DNA of 64,000 bases from Pusillimonas sp. DMV24BSW_D (GTDB lineage Bacteria; Pseudomonadota; Gammaproteobacteria; Burkholderiales; Burkholderiaceae_B): positions 2,604,001 through 2,668,000 of the forward strand of contig NZ_CP049990.1 of the NCBI RefSeq assembly GCF_011388195.1. Reading direction: 5' to 3'. A program made the translations under genes and the position numbers. Positions 19,451-29,075 of this stretch are shown here, piece by piece. Each line of letters opens with the position of its first letter. Within the stretch, counting starts at the first letter, position 1. The notes under the pieces are model-generated. The model saw nothing but the letters and a program-made list of their open reading frames with translations. It was not told the origin of the DNA and searched no databases.

Positions 19451-20176
19451 CTATGCGTAATAGGCGTTGCTTAATGCCTGCCAAAAAATGTCACCCTGAG
19501 ATCCGGCAACTTTTAACAAAGAGCGACGCAGGCGTAGCAGGTTCCGTCGACGCAACGACGCCGACATTGAACGAAAACGCCCCCGATCAAAATCGATGAG
19601 CCATACTTTTCCGCTTGAATCCAACAGAATGTTAAAGGCATTCAGATCGGCGTGCCAAACATTTGCATCATGAAATTGTTTCAAAACCGACGCAACTCGC
19701 GCGGCATTCTCGGGCTGTAATTGCATCGCTAAAGGCGCAGCATTCTCAATTCGCGCCACAACCAGCGCGGCCCGATAGCTTAAGCCCCGGCGCCAGTAAC
19801 CGGCCGCCAATGGCTCGGGCACCGGCAAACCAAGACACATCATTTTATGCAGTATTGCGAACTCCGCCATGGAACGGGTGGCTTGAGGCCCTTGCCAAAA
19901 ATAGCGATCTGCACTTATTTTGGCAACCCAACCGCCACGCCGATAATGGCGCAAAACAGCCGAGCCGAAAGGCCCTTGAACGAACCAGGCCGATTGACGC
20001 CCCCCTTTTTGTACCGCCTGAGCATGCAAAAGAGGGTTATTTGGGTCGAAAAGCAAACCATTAAATACCTTGGGATCTGCGCCACCCTCTTCACCATCAG
20101 GCATTAAACTCGTTGCAAATCGCAAACATCCCTGAGCCACAGAGATATCGATCCATGGCTTTAAACGCCCGTTCAT
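19451..20176 (-). CDS. kdkA: 3-deoxy-D-manno-octulosonic acid kinase
   Basis: Phosphorylates Kdo at the 4-position on Kdo-lipid IVA, a step known in organisms with a single Kdo residue in their LPS. The protein has 241 residues with the protein-kinase-like core: HADLNAFN at 175-182 (catalytic Asp 177) and the DFD metal motif at 195-197, plus KISADRYFW. I placed the start at 20176, which gives an ATGA overlap with the FtsX-type permease gene; a longer reading frame extends 38 codons upstream inside that gene without support. It is the last gene of the alr-SDR-radA-permease-kdkA unit. Confidence 0.9.
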   Translation of the reverse strand: MNGRLKPWIDISVAQGCLRFATSLMPDGEEGGADPKVFNGLLFDPNNPLLHAQAVQKGGRQSAWFVQGPFGSAVLRHYRRGGWVAKISADRYFWQGPQATRSMAEFAILHKMMCLGLPVPEPLAAGYWRRGLSYRAALVVARIENAAPLAMQLQPENAARVASVLKQFHDANVWHADLNAFNILLDSSGKVWLIDFDRGRFRSMSASLRRRNLLRLRRSLLKVAGSQGDIFWQALSNAYYA

Positions 20177-22689
20177 GCCAATACCCGCAATGACGACAAC
20201 GGCGGCGTATTCAATACGCCACGCAATGCCAGCAACCCAGCCAACAACGTTGCCAAAAGGCCCAAGCCGACCCCAAGTACCCAAGGCCACCAGGAAAAAA
20301 TAAAATCAATCGACAATACGTAGTGTGCCAAAAGAGCCGCGACAGTCACCGCACCTGCAGCCGCCAACAAACCCGATAATCCACCCAACAACAACAGTTC
20401 AATTCTCATCGAACGACGCAGTTGCCCGGCATTGGCACCTAACATGCGTAAAACAGCCACTTCATGAAGGCGCTCCTCGCGAGTTGCGAAAAACGCGGTT
20501 GCCAAGACCAGCACACCGGCCAACAAGGTAAACACAAAAAGAATCTGGACGGCTCGAATAACCTGATCGAGAATCCGTTGCACTTGCGCCAACATAACGC
20601 CCACGTCAAAAACCGTAATGTTCGGGAAAGCCTGCACAAGCTCTTGCATCAACCCGACCCGGTCAGGCGGCAGATAAAAGGAAGTCAGATAAGAAGCGGG
20701 CTTATCCGCCAGCACGGACTCCGACATCAACGCAAAGAAATTTACATCAAAGGAGTCCCACTTCACTTCGCGCAGACTGGTAACGCGAACATCCACCAGT
20801 TCTCCGGCAATGTCGAATTGCAACTGGTCACCCACTTTCAGACCCAGCGTTTGCGCTACTTCATCTTCCAGAGACACTTCGGCTTTGGCCGGATCCAGCC
20901 ATTGTCCACTGACAATACGATTACTGTCGGGCAAGTTGTCGCGATACGATAAATTGAATTCACGCTCAGACAAACGCCGCGCCCGACCACTCTCAAATTG
21001 ATCGGGATCAACCGCCGAGCCATTGATCGCTACCAAACGCCCTCGTATCATGGGGGCCAGTGCCTCATTGACCAAACCCTCTTCACGCAACATGGCCTGC
21101 ACGCCATTAGCCTGATCAGGCTGAATGTTGATAAGGAAAGTATTCGGCGCATCGGCCGGCACGGTATTTTGCCAACCTTGCAATAAATCAGTGCGCGTAA
21201 TAGTAAGCAACAACAAAACCATCAGGCCTAGCGACAATGCACTGACCTGTGCAACCGTTAAGCTACGACGACGCGCCAGCCCTGCAAGGGCAAATCGCAG
21301 TATAGAAGGAGCGCCGGCATAATGGCGCAAACGCTCCAGCAGCCATAGCCCCAGCCAGGAAAGTGCGACGAAAAGCACAAGTGCCGCAAGAAAACCACCC
21401 ACAACCGTCAACGTAAGGCGCGCATCACCCGACACCCAATACGTTAGCCCTACAAACGCCGACAAACCCGACAAGTAAGCCAGACTGCGATAGGAACTAA
21501 AACGGGGGGCTTGATCACGCAAAACCCGGGCGGGCGACACACGCCCCAATTCGAACAGCGGCGCCAGTGCAAAACCCAAAAGCAAAATAAGCCCCGCTAT
21601 TGCGCCTTGTAAAGCCGGCCCCCATGAGGCCGGCGGCAATACCGTATTGAACACCGACGCAATCGTCATGACTAATAGCAAATGAACGGCATAACCAACG
21701 ACAACACCAATTAAAGAAGCACATGCTGCAAGCAGCACAAACTCACTGCACAACAACCCACGCAACTGACTAGCGCTCCCCCCCAGGCAACGCATAACGG
21801 CAAAACCATTTTGATGCCGAAGCTGAAAACGCCGCGTCGCCAATGCGACCGCAACCGCTGCGATCATGACGGCAAGCAATGCAACCAACAACAAGAATTG
21901 CTGTGCTCGTTGAAGCGAACTACGAATTTCGGGGCGCGCCTCATCAATACTTTTCAAGCGTTGCCCCCGCTCAAGACGGGGTGTCAGCCACGCCTGAAAG
22001 GCCTCAACGTCAGATGGTGAGCCTGCCGCCAACAAGCCATAACGGGCGCGGCTACCCAAACCCAACAAACCGCTGGCATCAAGATCGAGCGTACTCATCA
22101 TGATTCGAGGCGCCACATTGACAAACTGCACGCCGCGGTCAGGTTCGTAGGTAATGACACCAGCGATTGTTAATTGCAGATCCCCAAGCCCAACCTCATC
22201 GCCAATGTTCAAATTCAGCAAGCCCAAAATTTGCGGATCGACCCATGCTTGCCCAGACGCAGGTGCTGCGGAAACGATTTCTGAAGGGCCATTTGCACTC
22301 GTACGCAACGTTAACCCGGGCACCAAAGGATAATCGGGCGAAACCGCTTTCACCGAAGCCAGCTTTAACCCCGCCTGGGCACTGGCCATTGATGGAAACG
22401 ACACCGTCTGGGCAACACGCAGCCCTAAATCGGTGGCTTGTGATTTTATTTGCGCGGAAATCGGCGAGTCGGCCTCCAGTGCCAAATCTCCGCCGAGCAT
22501 TTGAGTGGTGTTGCGCCCCAGAGCCTGACTCACGCGATCAGTGAGAAATCCTACACTACTGATGGCCGCCACGGCGACAATCAGCGCCATGACGATCATT
22601 CGTAGCTCCCCCGAGCGCCAATCCCTAATCAACGCTCGATAACCCAGCCCAAAACCGGATAACCACCCGGCACGACGCAGTCCCACCAT
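20173..22689 (-). CDS. FtsX-family ABC transporter permease (YbbP-like)
   Basis: An 838-residue inner-membrane protein with an N-terminal span near residue 27-50, a large periplasmic MacB-type domain, an FtsX-type membrane block around 260-400, a central hydrophobic region, a second periplasmic part, and a final FtsX block (about 720-838). This two-fold architecture is that of YbbP-type permeases, which work with a LolD/YbbA-type ATPase. No such ATPase gene lies next to it; upstream is radA (14 bases away), downstream is kdkA (overlap). The exported substrate is unknown. Confidence 0.88.
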   Translation of the reverse strand: MVGLRRAGWLSGFGLGYRALIRDWRSGELRMIVMALIVAVAAISSVGFLTDRVSQALGRNTTQMLGGDLALEADSPISAQIKSQATDLGLRVAQTVSFPSMASAQAGLKLASVKAVSPDYPLVPGLTLRTSANGPSEIVSAAPASGQAWVDPQILGLLNLNIGDEVGLGDLQLTIAGVITYEPDRGVQFVNVAPRIMMSTLDLDASGLLGLGSRARYGLLAAGSPSDVEAFQAWLTPRLERGQRLKSIDEARPEIRSSLQRAQQFLLLVALLAVMIAAVAVALATRRFQLRHQNGFAVMRCLGGSASQLRGLLCSEFVLLAACASLIGVVVGYAVHLLLVMTIASVFNTVLPPASWGPALQGAIAGLILLLGFALAPLFELGRVSPARVLRDQAPRFSSYRSLAYLSGLSAFVGLTYWVSGDARLTLTVVGGFLAALVLFVALSWLGLWLLERLRHYAGAPSILRFALAGLARRRSLTVAQVSALSLGLMVLLLLTITRTDLLQGWQNTVPADAPNTFLINIQPDQANGVQAMLREEGLVNEALAPMIRGRLVAINGSAVDPDQFESGRARRLSEREFNLSYRDNLPDSNRIVSGQWLDPAKAEVSLEDEVAQTLGLKVGDQLQFDIAGELVDVRVTSLREVKWDSFDVNFFALMSESVLADKPASYLTSFYLPPDRVGLMQELVQAFPNITVFDVGVMLAQVQRILDQVIRAVQILFVFTLLAGVLVLATAFFATREERLHEVAVLRMLGANAGQLRRSMRIELLLLGGLSGLLAAAGAVTVAALLAHYVLSIDFIFSWWPWVLGVGLGLLATLLAGLLALRGVLNTPPLSSLRVLA

Positions 22690-22703
22690 GCTTTTGACCT
22701 TTT

Positions 22704-24062
22704 CTATGTTTCCCGCAACCGGGAAATTGCTTCATCAATGCGATCAACCGCCCAAATCTCCAAACCTTCGATGGGTTGGCGCGGCGCATTGGCACGAGGA
22801 ATCAACGCTTTGCCAAACCCCAGCTTGGCTGCTTCACGCAAACGTTCCTGCCCGCGAGGCGCCGGACGGATTTCCCCCGCCAGCCCGACCTCTCCAAACA
22901 CCACCAATCCGTCGGGCAACGGTCGATTACGCAAGGAGGACAAAATCGCCAGCAAAACCGGTAAATCGGCGGCAGGCTCGGTGATTTTGACCCCCCCCAC
23001 CGCATTGACGAATACATCCTGGTCGTGCGTCGCCACCCCTGCATGCCGGTGCAGAACTGCCAGCAACATAGCTAACCGCGTACTTTCCAGACCCACGCTC
23101 AAACGTCGCGGACTGGAAATATGGGTTGTATCTACCAATGCCTGAATTTCAACCAACAGCGGGCGCGACCCTTCCTGAGTGGCCATGATGCAAGTACCGG
23201 AAACCGCCCCGTTGTGGCGTGATAAAAACAACGCCGATGGGTTGCTGACACCTTTCAAGCCTTTGTCGGTCATGGCAAACACACCCAACTCATTCACGGC
23301 ACCGAAGCGGTTTTTGAATGCCCGCACCAAACGATAAGCCGAATGCGTGTCGCCTTCGAAGTAAAGCACGGAATCAACAATATGTTCCAGCACACGCGGA
23401 CCCGCTAACGCACCTTCCTTGGTAACGTGGCCAATGAGCACCAGTGTTGTACCGGTTTGTTTAGCTAAGCGCGTTAATTGCGCAGCACATTCCCGCACCT
23501 GCGATACAGACCCCGGCGCCGCCGACAATTCTGCACAATACAACGTTTGAATTGAATCGATCACCGCAACTTTCGGACGCGCCTGGGTTAACGTAGCCAT
23601 AATGGCGTCGAGACGAATTTCCGCCAGCAAATTCACTTTTCCCGTTTCCAGCTCGAGACGGCGCGCGCGCAAAGCAACCTGCTCCGCAGACTCCTCGCCC
23701 GTAACATACAAAACCGGGACATTGCGCGATAAAGAGGCCAGGGTTTGCAGTAGCAAAGTAGACTTACCGATTCCCGGATCGCCCCCGATAAGTACCACCC
23801 CGCCAGGCACCAGGCCCCCACCCAGCACGCGATCAAACTCGTTAATCCCTGTAGGTTGACGCGGCAATTCACGCGCCTCAATGTCCGACAGCGCCTGGAC
23901 CGGACTGGCGCCGGCCAATGGAGCGAACCGATGTGCGTCGGCCGGCGTTTGAACCACTTCATCCAGGGTGTTCCAGGCGTTGCAATGGGGGCACTTACCT
24001 TCCCACTTCAACGAGGTGCCGCCGCACTCCGAACAAACATAGGTACGTTTTGTTTTTGCCAT
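22704..24062 (-). CDS. radA: DNA repair protein RadA
   Basis: A RecA-like branch-migration protein of 452 residues. The N-terminal zinc finger has Cys 10, 13, 24 and 27 (CSEC...CPHC). Walker A is GGDPGIGKST at 93-102. The RadA-specific KNRFG motif is present near residue 250, followed by the Lon-like C-terminal domain (about 275-450). It aids recombination intermediates in homologous repair. It lies 11 bases from the SDR gene upstream and 14 bases from the permease gene downstream. Confidence 0.97.
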   Translation of the reverse strand: MAKTKRTYVCSECGGTSLKWEGKCPHCNAWNTLDEVVQTPADAHRFAPLAGASPVQALSDIEARELPRQPTGINEFDRVLGGGLVPGGVVLIGGDPGIGKSTLLLQTLASLSRNVPVLYVTGEESAEQVALRARRLELETGKVNLLAEIRLDAIMATLTQARPKVAVIDSIQTLYCAELSAAPGSVSQVRECAAQLTRLAKQTGTTLVLIGHVTKEGALAGPRVLEHIVDSVLYFEGDTHSAYRLVRAFKNRFGAVNELGVFAMTDKGLKGVSNPSALFLSRHNGAVSGTCIMATQEGSRPLLVEIQALVDTTHISSPRRLSVGLESTRLAMLLAVLHRHAGVATHDQDVFVNAVGGVKITEPAADLPVLLAILSSLRNRPLPDGLVVFGEVGLAGEIRPAPRGQERLREAAKLGFGKALIPRANAPRQPIEGLEIWAVDRIDEAISRLRET

Positions 24063-24073
24063 GCGTGCCCCGT

Positions 24074-24790
24074 TTAACGCCCGGCCACGCTGCTGCCCCC
24101 GTCGACACCCAGAATCTGGCCGGTGATGAAGCCGGCGTCATCCGACAGCAGAAACTGCACGGCCGCTGCGACGTCGGACGGCTGCCCCAGGCGCCGCAAG
24201 GGTACTGAACTTAGCGCACGTACTTCAGCCTCGCTGCCAACCGGGTTGTGCTCTCGAAATGTGTGGGTTTCCACCGCTCCGGGAGACACTGCATTCGAGG
24301 TAATTCCGTATTCAGCCAATTCCAGCGCCCAGGTTTTTGTACAGGCAATAAGCGCATTCTTGGCGGCGGCGAAACTCGTTTGATTGGCTGAACCATGCGC
24401 TGCCGTACCGCAAATATTAATAATGCGCCCTTCACGGCGCGCCTTCATGGAGCCGACGAAAGCCTGTGTAACCTGAACCGCCACCCGCACAATGAGATCG
24501 TAAACGCTGTACAGCGACTCGAGTTCAACTTCACCCAAAGGCTCCGCCCGAATACCGCCTACATTGTTTACCACGCCATCAATGGGATATTTTTCACGTA
24601 TGACGCGCAAAACCTCTTCGGTTTCACCTGCGTTCGACAAATCGCAAGCATATAGGTAACCGGGAAAATCAATATCGTTCACATGGCGCGCCAAGCCCAC
24701 TACATGACACCCCTGATCAGCCAGGCGCTGGCTAATAGCCCACCCAATCCCTCGTGTCGCGCCCGTAACAAGTACACATTTATCTTTCAC
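24074..24790 (-). CDS. SDR-family protein (FabG-like) with altered catalytic residues
   Basis: A 238-residue short-chain dehydrogenase/reductase fold. The cofactor loop GATRGIG (10-16), the NNVGG segment and the C-terminal DGG are intact, so NAD(P) binding is likely. The usual YxxxK active-site pair reads F-A-A-A-K: residue 140 is Phe (codon at 24373-24371) and Lys is 144. The expected catalytic Ser region NISS reads NICG. Canonical ketoreductase activity is therefore doubtful; a binding or altered function is possible. It overlaps alr by four bases and precedes radA by 11. It is often labelled 3-oxoacyl-ACP reductase by homology; I would not assert that activity. Confidence 0.85.
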   Translation of the reverse strand: MKDKCVLVTGATRGIGWAISQRLADQGCHVVGLARHVNDIDFPGYLYACDLSNAGETEEVLRVIREKYPIDGVVNNVGGIRAEPLGEVELESLYSVYDLIVRVAVQVTQAFVGSMKARREGRIINICGTAAHGSANQTSFAAAKNALIACTKTWALELAEYGITSNAVSPGAVETHTFREHNPVGSEAEVRALSSVPLRRLGQPSDVAAAVQFLLSDDAGFITGQILGVDGGSSVAGR

Positions 24791-25941
24791 TGGCCGTCCT
24801 TTTCCAAATTACTTTCGACAACGATTCTGGCAACCCTTGGTGCCACTGCGCATAATAGCTCGTAACCGATCGTACCGGCGGCTTGCGCCACCTCGTCAAC
24901 CGAAGGCCCGTTTTCGCCCCATAGAACGACCGGGCTTCCTACCACCGAATCAGGCATATTGGTTAGATCAACCGCCAGCATATCCATGGACACCCGACCC
25001 AACAAACGGGTTCGCACACCGGCAACGCAAACCGGGGTGCCGGTTGTAGCATGGCGCGGATAACCGTCGGCGTAACCACAAGCGACAATACCCACCATCA
25101 TTGGTTTAGACGCTCTGAACATTTGACCATACCCTACTCCTTCCCCCGACTCGACGCGGCGCACACTGATGAGCTCTGAGCTAAGCGTCATGGCCGGCTT
25201 TAAGCCCAGCGCATCGGCACTTTGACTCACAAACGGCGTAGAACCATAAAGACAGATCCCAGGTCGGACCCATTGTGCGTTTGTATCCGGCAAAGCCTGC
25301 CAAACAGGCGGCGTAAGTGTTGCGGCGGAGTTGCAAACACTATCAGGCCCCGGTAAATCTTGCGTCATGCGTTGGTACTCCGCAAGCTGTTCTCCGGTGT
25401 AAGCACTGACTTCATCAGCTCGCGCAAAATGGGTCATTTTCCCAAGTTGAGCCAAGCGACCGCGGCTGCGCAACTGCTGCGCCTGTGCCCATGCCGCCCG
25501 AAACTCGGCCGGCTCGAAACCTAACCGATTCATCCCAGTGTCGAGCTTAATATAAGCGTTTAACGCGCACTTTGGCGCAGCGCGCTCCAACATGAGCAAT
25601 TGCTCATGACAATGCAACGTTGCGTCCAGCTTGTATTGTTCATACAGCGGAATATCGGTTGGCTTAAAAAAGCCTTCAAGCATAAGAATAGGCCCCTGCC
25701 ACCCCAACTCGCGGCATTGAATGGCCTCATCAAGGTCGAGCATCGCCAAGCCATCGGCCTGACTGAACGCCTGAACCGCATTGGTAATCCCATGACCGTA
25801 AGCATTGGCCTTGATCACCGCCCACACGAAAGGTCTTTTGCGGTTATTCTGACTACTGATACTATTGAGTTGGTGTGTAACCACACCTAAATTGTGACGT
25901 AATGACGGCAGAGATATCGTTGCCGTAATCGGACGTGGCAT
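24787..25941 (-). CDS. alr: Alanine racemase
   Basis: PLP enzyme of 384 residues that makes D-alanine for peptidoglycan. The PLP lysine is Lys 44 in VIKANAYGHG. The second catalytic residue, Tyr, is in GEGVGYGQMF of the C-terminal domain, and SMDMLAVDL is also typical. It is the first gene of the alr-SDR-radA-permease-kdkA unit and is divergent from hpnC with 78 bases between them. Confidence 0.96.
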   Translation of the reverse strand: MPRPITATISLPSLRHNLGVVTHQLNSISSQNNRKRPFVWAVIKANAYGHGITNAVQAFSQADGLAMLDLDEAIQCRELGWQGPILMLEGFFKPTDIPLYEQYKLDATLHCHEQLLMLERAAPKCALNAYIKLDTGMNRLGFEPAEFRAAWAQAQQLRSRGRLAQLGKMTHFARADEVSAYTGEQLAEYQRMTQDLPGPDSVCNSAATLTPPVWQALPDTNAQWVRPGICLYGSTPFVSQSADALGLKPAMTLSSELISVRRVESGEGVGYGQMFRASKPMMVGIVACGYADGYPRHATTGTPVCVAGVRTRLLGRVSMDMLAVDLTNMPDSVVGSPVVLWGENGPSVDEVAQAAGTIGYELLCAVAPRVARIVVESNLEKDGQ

Positions 25942-26019
25942 AACTTCCCCCTAATACCGAAAGTCTAATCCAACTCCGGTCGGTTCGCTCGGCCACTTGT
26001 AAAATTTGTCAACGACATT

Positions 26020-26859
26020 ATGCCGGTCGACCACTACGAAAACTTTCCGGTTGCTTCTTTGCTCGTGCCACGGCATTTGCGACCCGCAGTCATCAATATT
26101 TACCGATTTGCACGCAGCGCAGACGATATCGCTGATGAGGGCAATGCAAACGCAGAAACACGACTGGCTCAATTAGACGCTTACCGCAGGCAACTAAGCG
26201 CCATTCAGGAAGACGCACGCCCCCTTAACGCATCGGTTGCTATCGCCGACATCTTTCTTCCCCTGAAACAAACAATTCAGACTCACCAACTGTCTATTGA
26301 GCCTTTTTTTGATCTCCTTTCGGCATTTTCGCAAGATGTTCAAAAAACGCGTTACGCCGACGATCAAGAGTTACTCGACTATTGTTCACGCTCAGCCAAT
26401 CCGGTGGGCAGGCTGATGTTGCAGCTGTACCAGGCCGATACCCCTGCCAACCGCCCCCTTTCCGACGCAATTTGTACCGGCTTGCAGCTCACCAATTTCT
26501 GGCAAGACGTAACAATCGACTGGCGCAAGGAACGTATCTATTTACCACAAAGTGCCATGCAATCATTCGGCGTCACCGAAACCCACATTGCGCAAGGTCG
26601 CTGCGACGAGGCCTGGCAAGGACTTATGCAAGAGCGCACCCAACAAGCTCGCACTATGCTAAATAGCGGTTTCCCACTGGTGCACAATTTGGGGGGGCGC
26701 CTGGGTCTGGAACTAAAGTTCGTCATTCTGGGGGGCCTGCGCATACTTGAGCGCCTGGAACAATTAAACTACAACGTATTTAGCCGGCGTCCCACTCTGA
26801 ACAAGGGCGACTGGATTCTTTTACTTGGCCGCGCCATAAGCCGCCGGGCCTCTACTTGA
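26020..26859 (+). CDS. hpnC: Squalene synthase HpnC (hydroxysqualene-forming)
   Basis: Second enzyme of the three-step HpnD-HpnC-HpnE route: presqualene diphosphate to hydroxysqualene. The 279-residue protein begins with HYENFPVAS and has RFARSADDIADEG (the first Asp-rich site, about residue 32-44), then NFWQDVTIDWRKERIYLP as the second metal site. The all-helical prenyltransferase fold is expected to be soluble or membrane-associated. It starts 78 bases from alr and 15 bases before hpnD. Confidence 0.94.
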   Translation: MPVDHYENFPVASLLVPRHLRPAVINIYRFARSADDIADEGNANAETRLAQLDAYRRQLSAIQEDARPLNASVAIADIFLPLKQTIQTHQLSIEPFFDLLSAFSQDVQKTRYADDQELLDYCSRSANPVGRLMLQLYQADTPANRPLSDAICTGLQLTNFWQDVTIDWRKERIYLPQSAMQSFGVTETHIAQGRCDEAWQGLMQERTQQARTMLNSGFPLVHNLGGRLGLELKFVILGGLRILERLEQLNYNVFSRRPTLNKGDWILLLGRAISRRAST

Positions 26860-26874
26860 TACCATTATTTATAC

Positions 26875-27738
26875 ATGAGTCCTGACGAATACTGCCAGAA
26901 CAAAGCCGCCCAAAGCGGTTCAAGCTTTTACTATTCATTTTTGTTTTTGCCAAACGAAAAAAGGCGTGCCATTACAGCGCTCTACGCGTTCTGCCGCGAG
27001 GTGGATGACGTAGTTGACGATTGCACGGACACCGGGGTGGCCCGGCAAAAACTCGCTTGGTGGCATCAGCAGGTCTCCGCGCTCTTCCAAGATCGCGCCG
27101 ACCACCCCGTCATGCAAGCACTCCTGCCACATCGCGACCGTTGCCAGCTCACTGCCGAACGCATGCACGCAGTTATCGAAGGCATGGAAATGGATCTGGA
27201 CCAAAGCCGCTATCTTGATTGGCCAGGTCTTAAAAAATACTGTTGGCACGCGGCCAGCGTGGTTGGCCAGCTTTCTGTCGGTGTATTCGGCTACAACAAC
27301 CCGGCTACCCTTGAGTATGCTGAAAAGCTCGGCATCGCATTCCAATTAACGAATATTATCCGCGATGTAGGCGACGATGCCCGCCGCGGCCGTATTTACC
27401 TGCCCGTTAACGAATTGCAAAAGCACGATGTAAAAGCCGCCGAGATCCTGAATGGAGAATATTCGGATCGCTTCAATGCGCTGATGCGCGATCAAACCGA
27501 GCGCGCAAAAACTTTTTATCGGGAAGCATTGGCCGCACTACCAGACGAAGACCGTCGCAATCAGCGTCCGGGTCTGGCGATGGCGGCAATTTACTATGCG
27601 TTACTGCTTGAAATTGAACGCGACCAATGGCAGGTGCTACATCAGCGCATTTCCCTTACGCCCATCCGTAAACTTTGGCTGGCTTGGAAAACCTGGGTCA
27701 CGGGCGGGCGTCGCCTGGCAAATCAGCTAAACAAATGA
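26875..27738 (+). CDS. hpnD: Presqualene diphosphate synthase HpnD
   Basis: Condenses two farnesyl diphosphates to presqualene diphosphate. It has 287 residues. The two Asp-rich motifs are visible: CREVDDVVDD near residue 41-50 and NIIRDVGDDARRGRIYLP near 159-176. Its stop overlaps the hpnE start as ATGA (27735-27738). Farnesyl diphosphate could come from the ispA gene in this same window. Confidence 0.95.
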   Translation: MSPDEYCQNKAAQSGSSFYYSFLFLPNEKRRAITALYAFCREVDDVVDDCTDTGVARQKLAWWHQQVSALFQDRADHPVMQALLPHRDRCQLTAERMHAVIEGMEMDLDQSRYLDWPGLKKYCWHAASVVGQLSVGVFGYNNPATLEYAEKLGIAFQLTNIIRDVGDDARRGRIYLPVNELQKHDVKAAEILNGEYSDRFNALMRDQTERAKTFYREALAALPDEDRRNQRPGLAMAAIYYALLLEIERDQWQVLHQRISLTPIRKLWLAWKTWVTGGRRLANQLNK

Positions 27739-29075
27739 ATGTTGCAGTTATCGGTGCGGGCTGGGCTGGTTTAAGCGCGGCTCACACCCTGAAAAAAGCC
27801 GGTTGCGCGGTCACCGTTTACGAGTCCGGGCACCAACCTGGCGGGCGAGCCCGATCTGTTCAAAGCCCCGATTTATCCAAGCCAGTCGACAACGGTCAGC
27901 ATATTCTTCTAGGCGCCTATACGGAGACCTTGGCATTGATGAAGTCGTGCGGAGTCGATGCCGCTGAGCATCTTCATCGCGAGCCCTTATACCTTGGCAC
28001 GCCAAACAACACGTTTCGTTTGCGCCCGCCCCGGTTTCCCGGCGGGCGCGCTGGTATGCTTTTTGGCCTACTGGGCGCGCTGGGCTTGTCGTGGCAAAGC
28101 AAATATCATCTTGTTCGCTCGTTGTATCAGCTCGAGCGCAAGCACTGGAAAATTTCACCCGACACGCCAACCCTAAGCCAATGGTTACGCAACCAAAAAC
28201 AAACACACGCAGCGTGCAAGTACTTTTGGCACCCCCTTTGCCTGGCGGCACTCAATACCCACCCCGATGAAGCAGACGCCCAGATCATGGCCAATGTGCT
28301 TAAAGACAGCTTGGGTAACCGACATAAAGGTGCCACCGATGTCCTGATTGCCAACGACCTTTTGACATCGTTATGGCCAACCCAGGTATGTCGCTCACTT
28401 AACCTTCATCTAAGTACACCCATACGCCGAATGACGCGCAGCAAAAACGGATTTTGCCTGAATGATCGTTATGAACATGCTGCTGTCATTCTGGCAACCT
28501 CTGCTCACAGTGCAAAAAAATTACTTGCTGACTTACCGGAATGCAATGACGGCAAAACGCTACATACCCAACTGTCGACATTCGAATACAGACGCATTGC
28601 AACCCTGTGGATCGAGCTGACGCAACCCTGGGAGAGTCTCCCCCCCCGTCCGATGCTGATGCTGGAAGATGACCCCAAGCAACACGCCTACGGGCAATGG
28701 CTGTTTAATCATGCGCATATCAAAGGCAGCCGTAACCGTAATTTACTGGCCATTGTTACAAGCGACGCAAACGTACTTGAGTCCTTACCCCGCGAGAAAG
28801 CGGTTCATTATTTATTGAATCAACTCGCCACTGAAACAGGCGATGCCTGCCCCATGCCGACGATACGCGGCCATACATTCGTCGTAGAAAAGCGTGCAAC
28901 CTTTGCCGCTACACCGAATCTTGCGCGACCTGCCGCCCAAACACCATGGCGCGGCTTATGGCTGGCCGGCGACTGGACGGACACAGGGTACCCGGCGGTG
29001 CTGGAGGGCGCGGTAAGAAGCGGATTAACCGCCGCCAAACACGTATTGGTCGGCAGAGTTCAGAGCTGTCTTTAG
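27735..29075 (+). CDS. hpnE: Hydroxysqualene dehydroxylase HpnE
   Basis: FAD-dependent enzyme that reduces hydroxysqualene to squalene. It has 446 residues. The dinucleotide-binding start MNVAVIGAGWAGLSAA and the later GGRARS segment are typical of the amine-oxidase/phytoene-desaturase fold. The end has LAGDWTDTGYPAVLEGAVRSG, the second FAD-contact motif of the group. I chose the ATG at 27735, coupled to the hpnD stop; an in-frame ATG 60 bases upstream lies inside hpnD. Its stop codon overlaps that of the convergent crcB. Confidence 0.94.
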   Translation: MNVAVIGAGWAGLSAAHTLKKAGCAVTVYESGHQPGGRARSVQSPDLSKPVDNGQHILLGAYTETLALMKSCGVDAAEHLHREPLYLGTPNNTFRLRPPRFPGGRAGMLFGLLGALGLSWQSKYHLVRSLYQLERKHWKISPDTPTLSQWLRNQKQTHAACKYFWHPLCLAALNTHPDEADAQIMANVLKDSLGNRHKGATDVLIANDLLTSLWPTQVCRSLNLHLSTPIRRMTRSKNGFCLNDRYEHAAVILATSAHSAKKLLADLPECNDGKTLHTQLSTFEYRRIATLWIELTQPWESLPPRPMLMLEDDPKQHAYGQWLFNHAHIKGSRNRNLLAIVTSDANVLESLPREKAVHYLLNQLATETGDACPMPTIRGHTFVVEKRATFAATPNLARPAAQTPWRGLWLAGDWTDTGYPAVLEGAVRSGLTAAKHVLVGRVQSCL

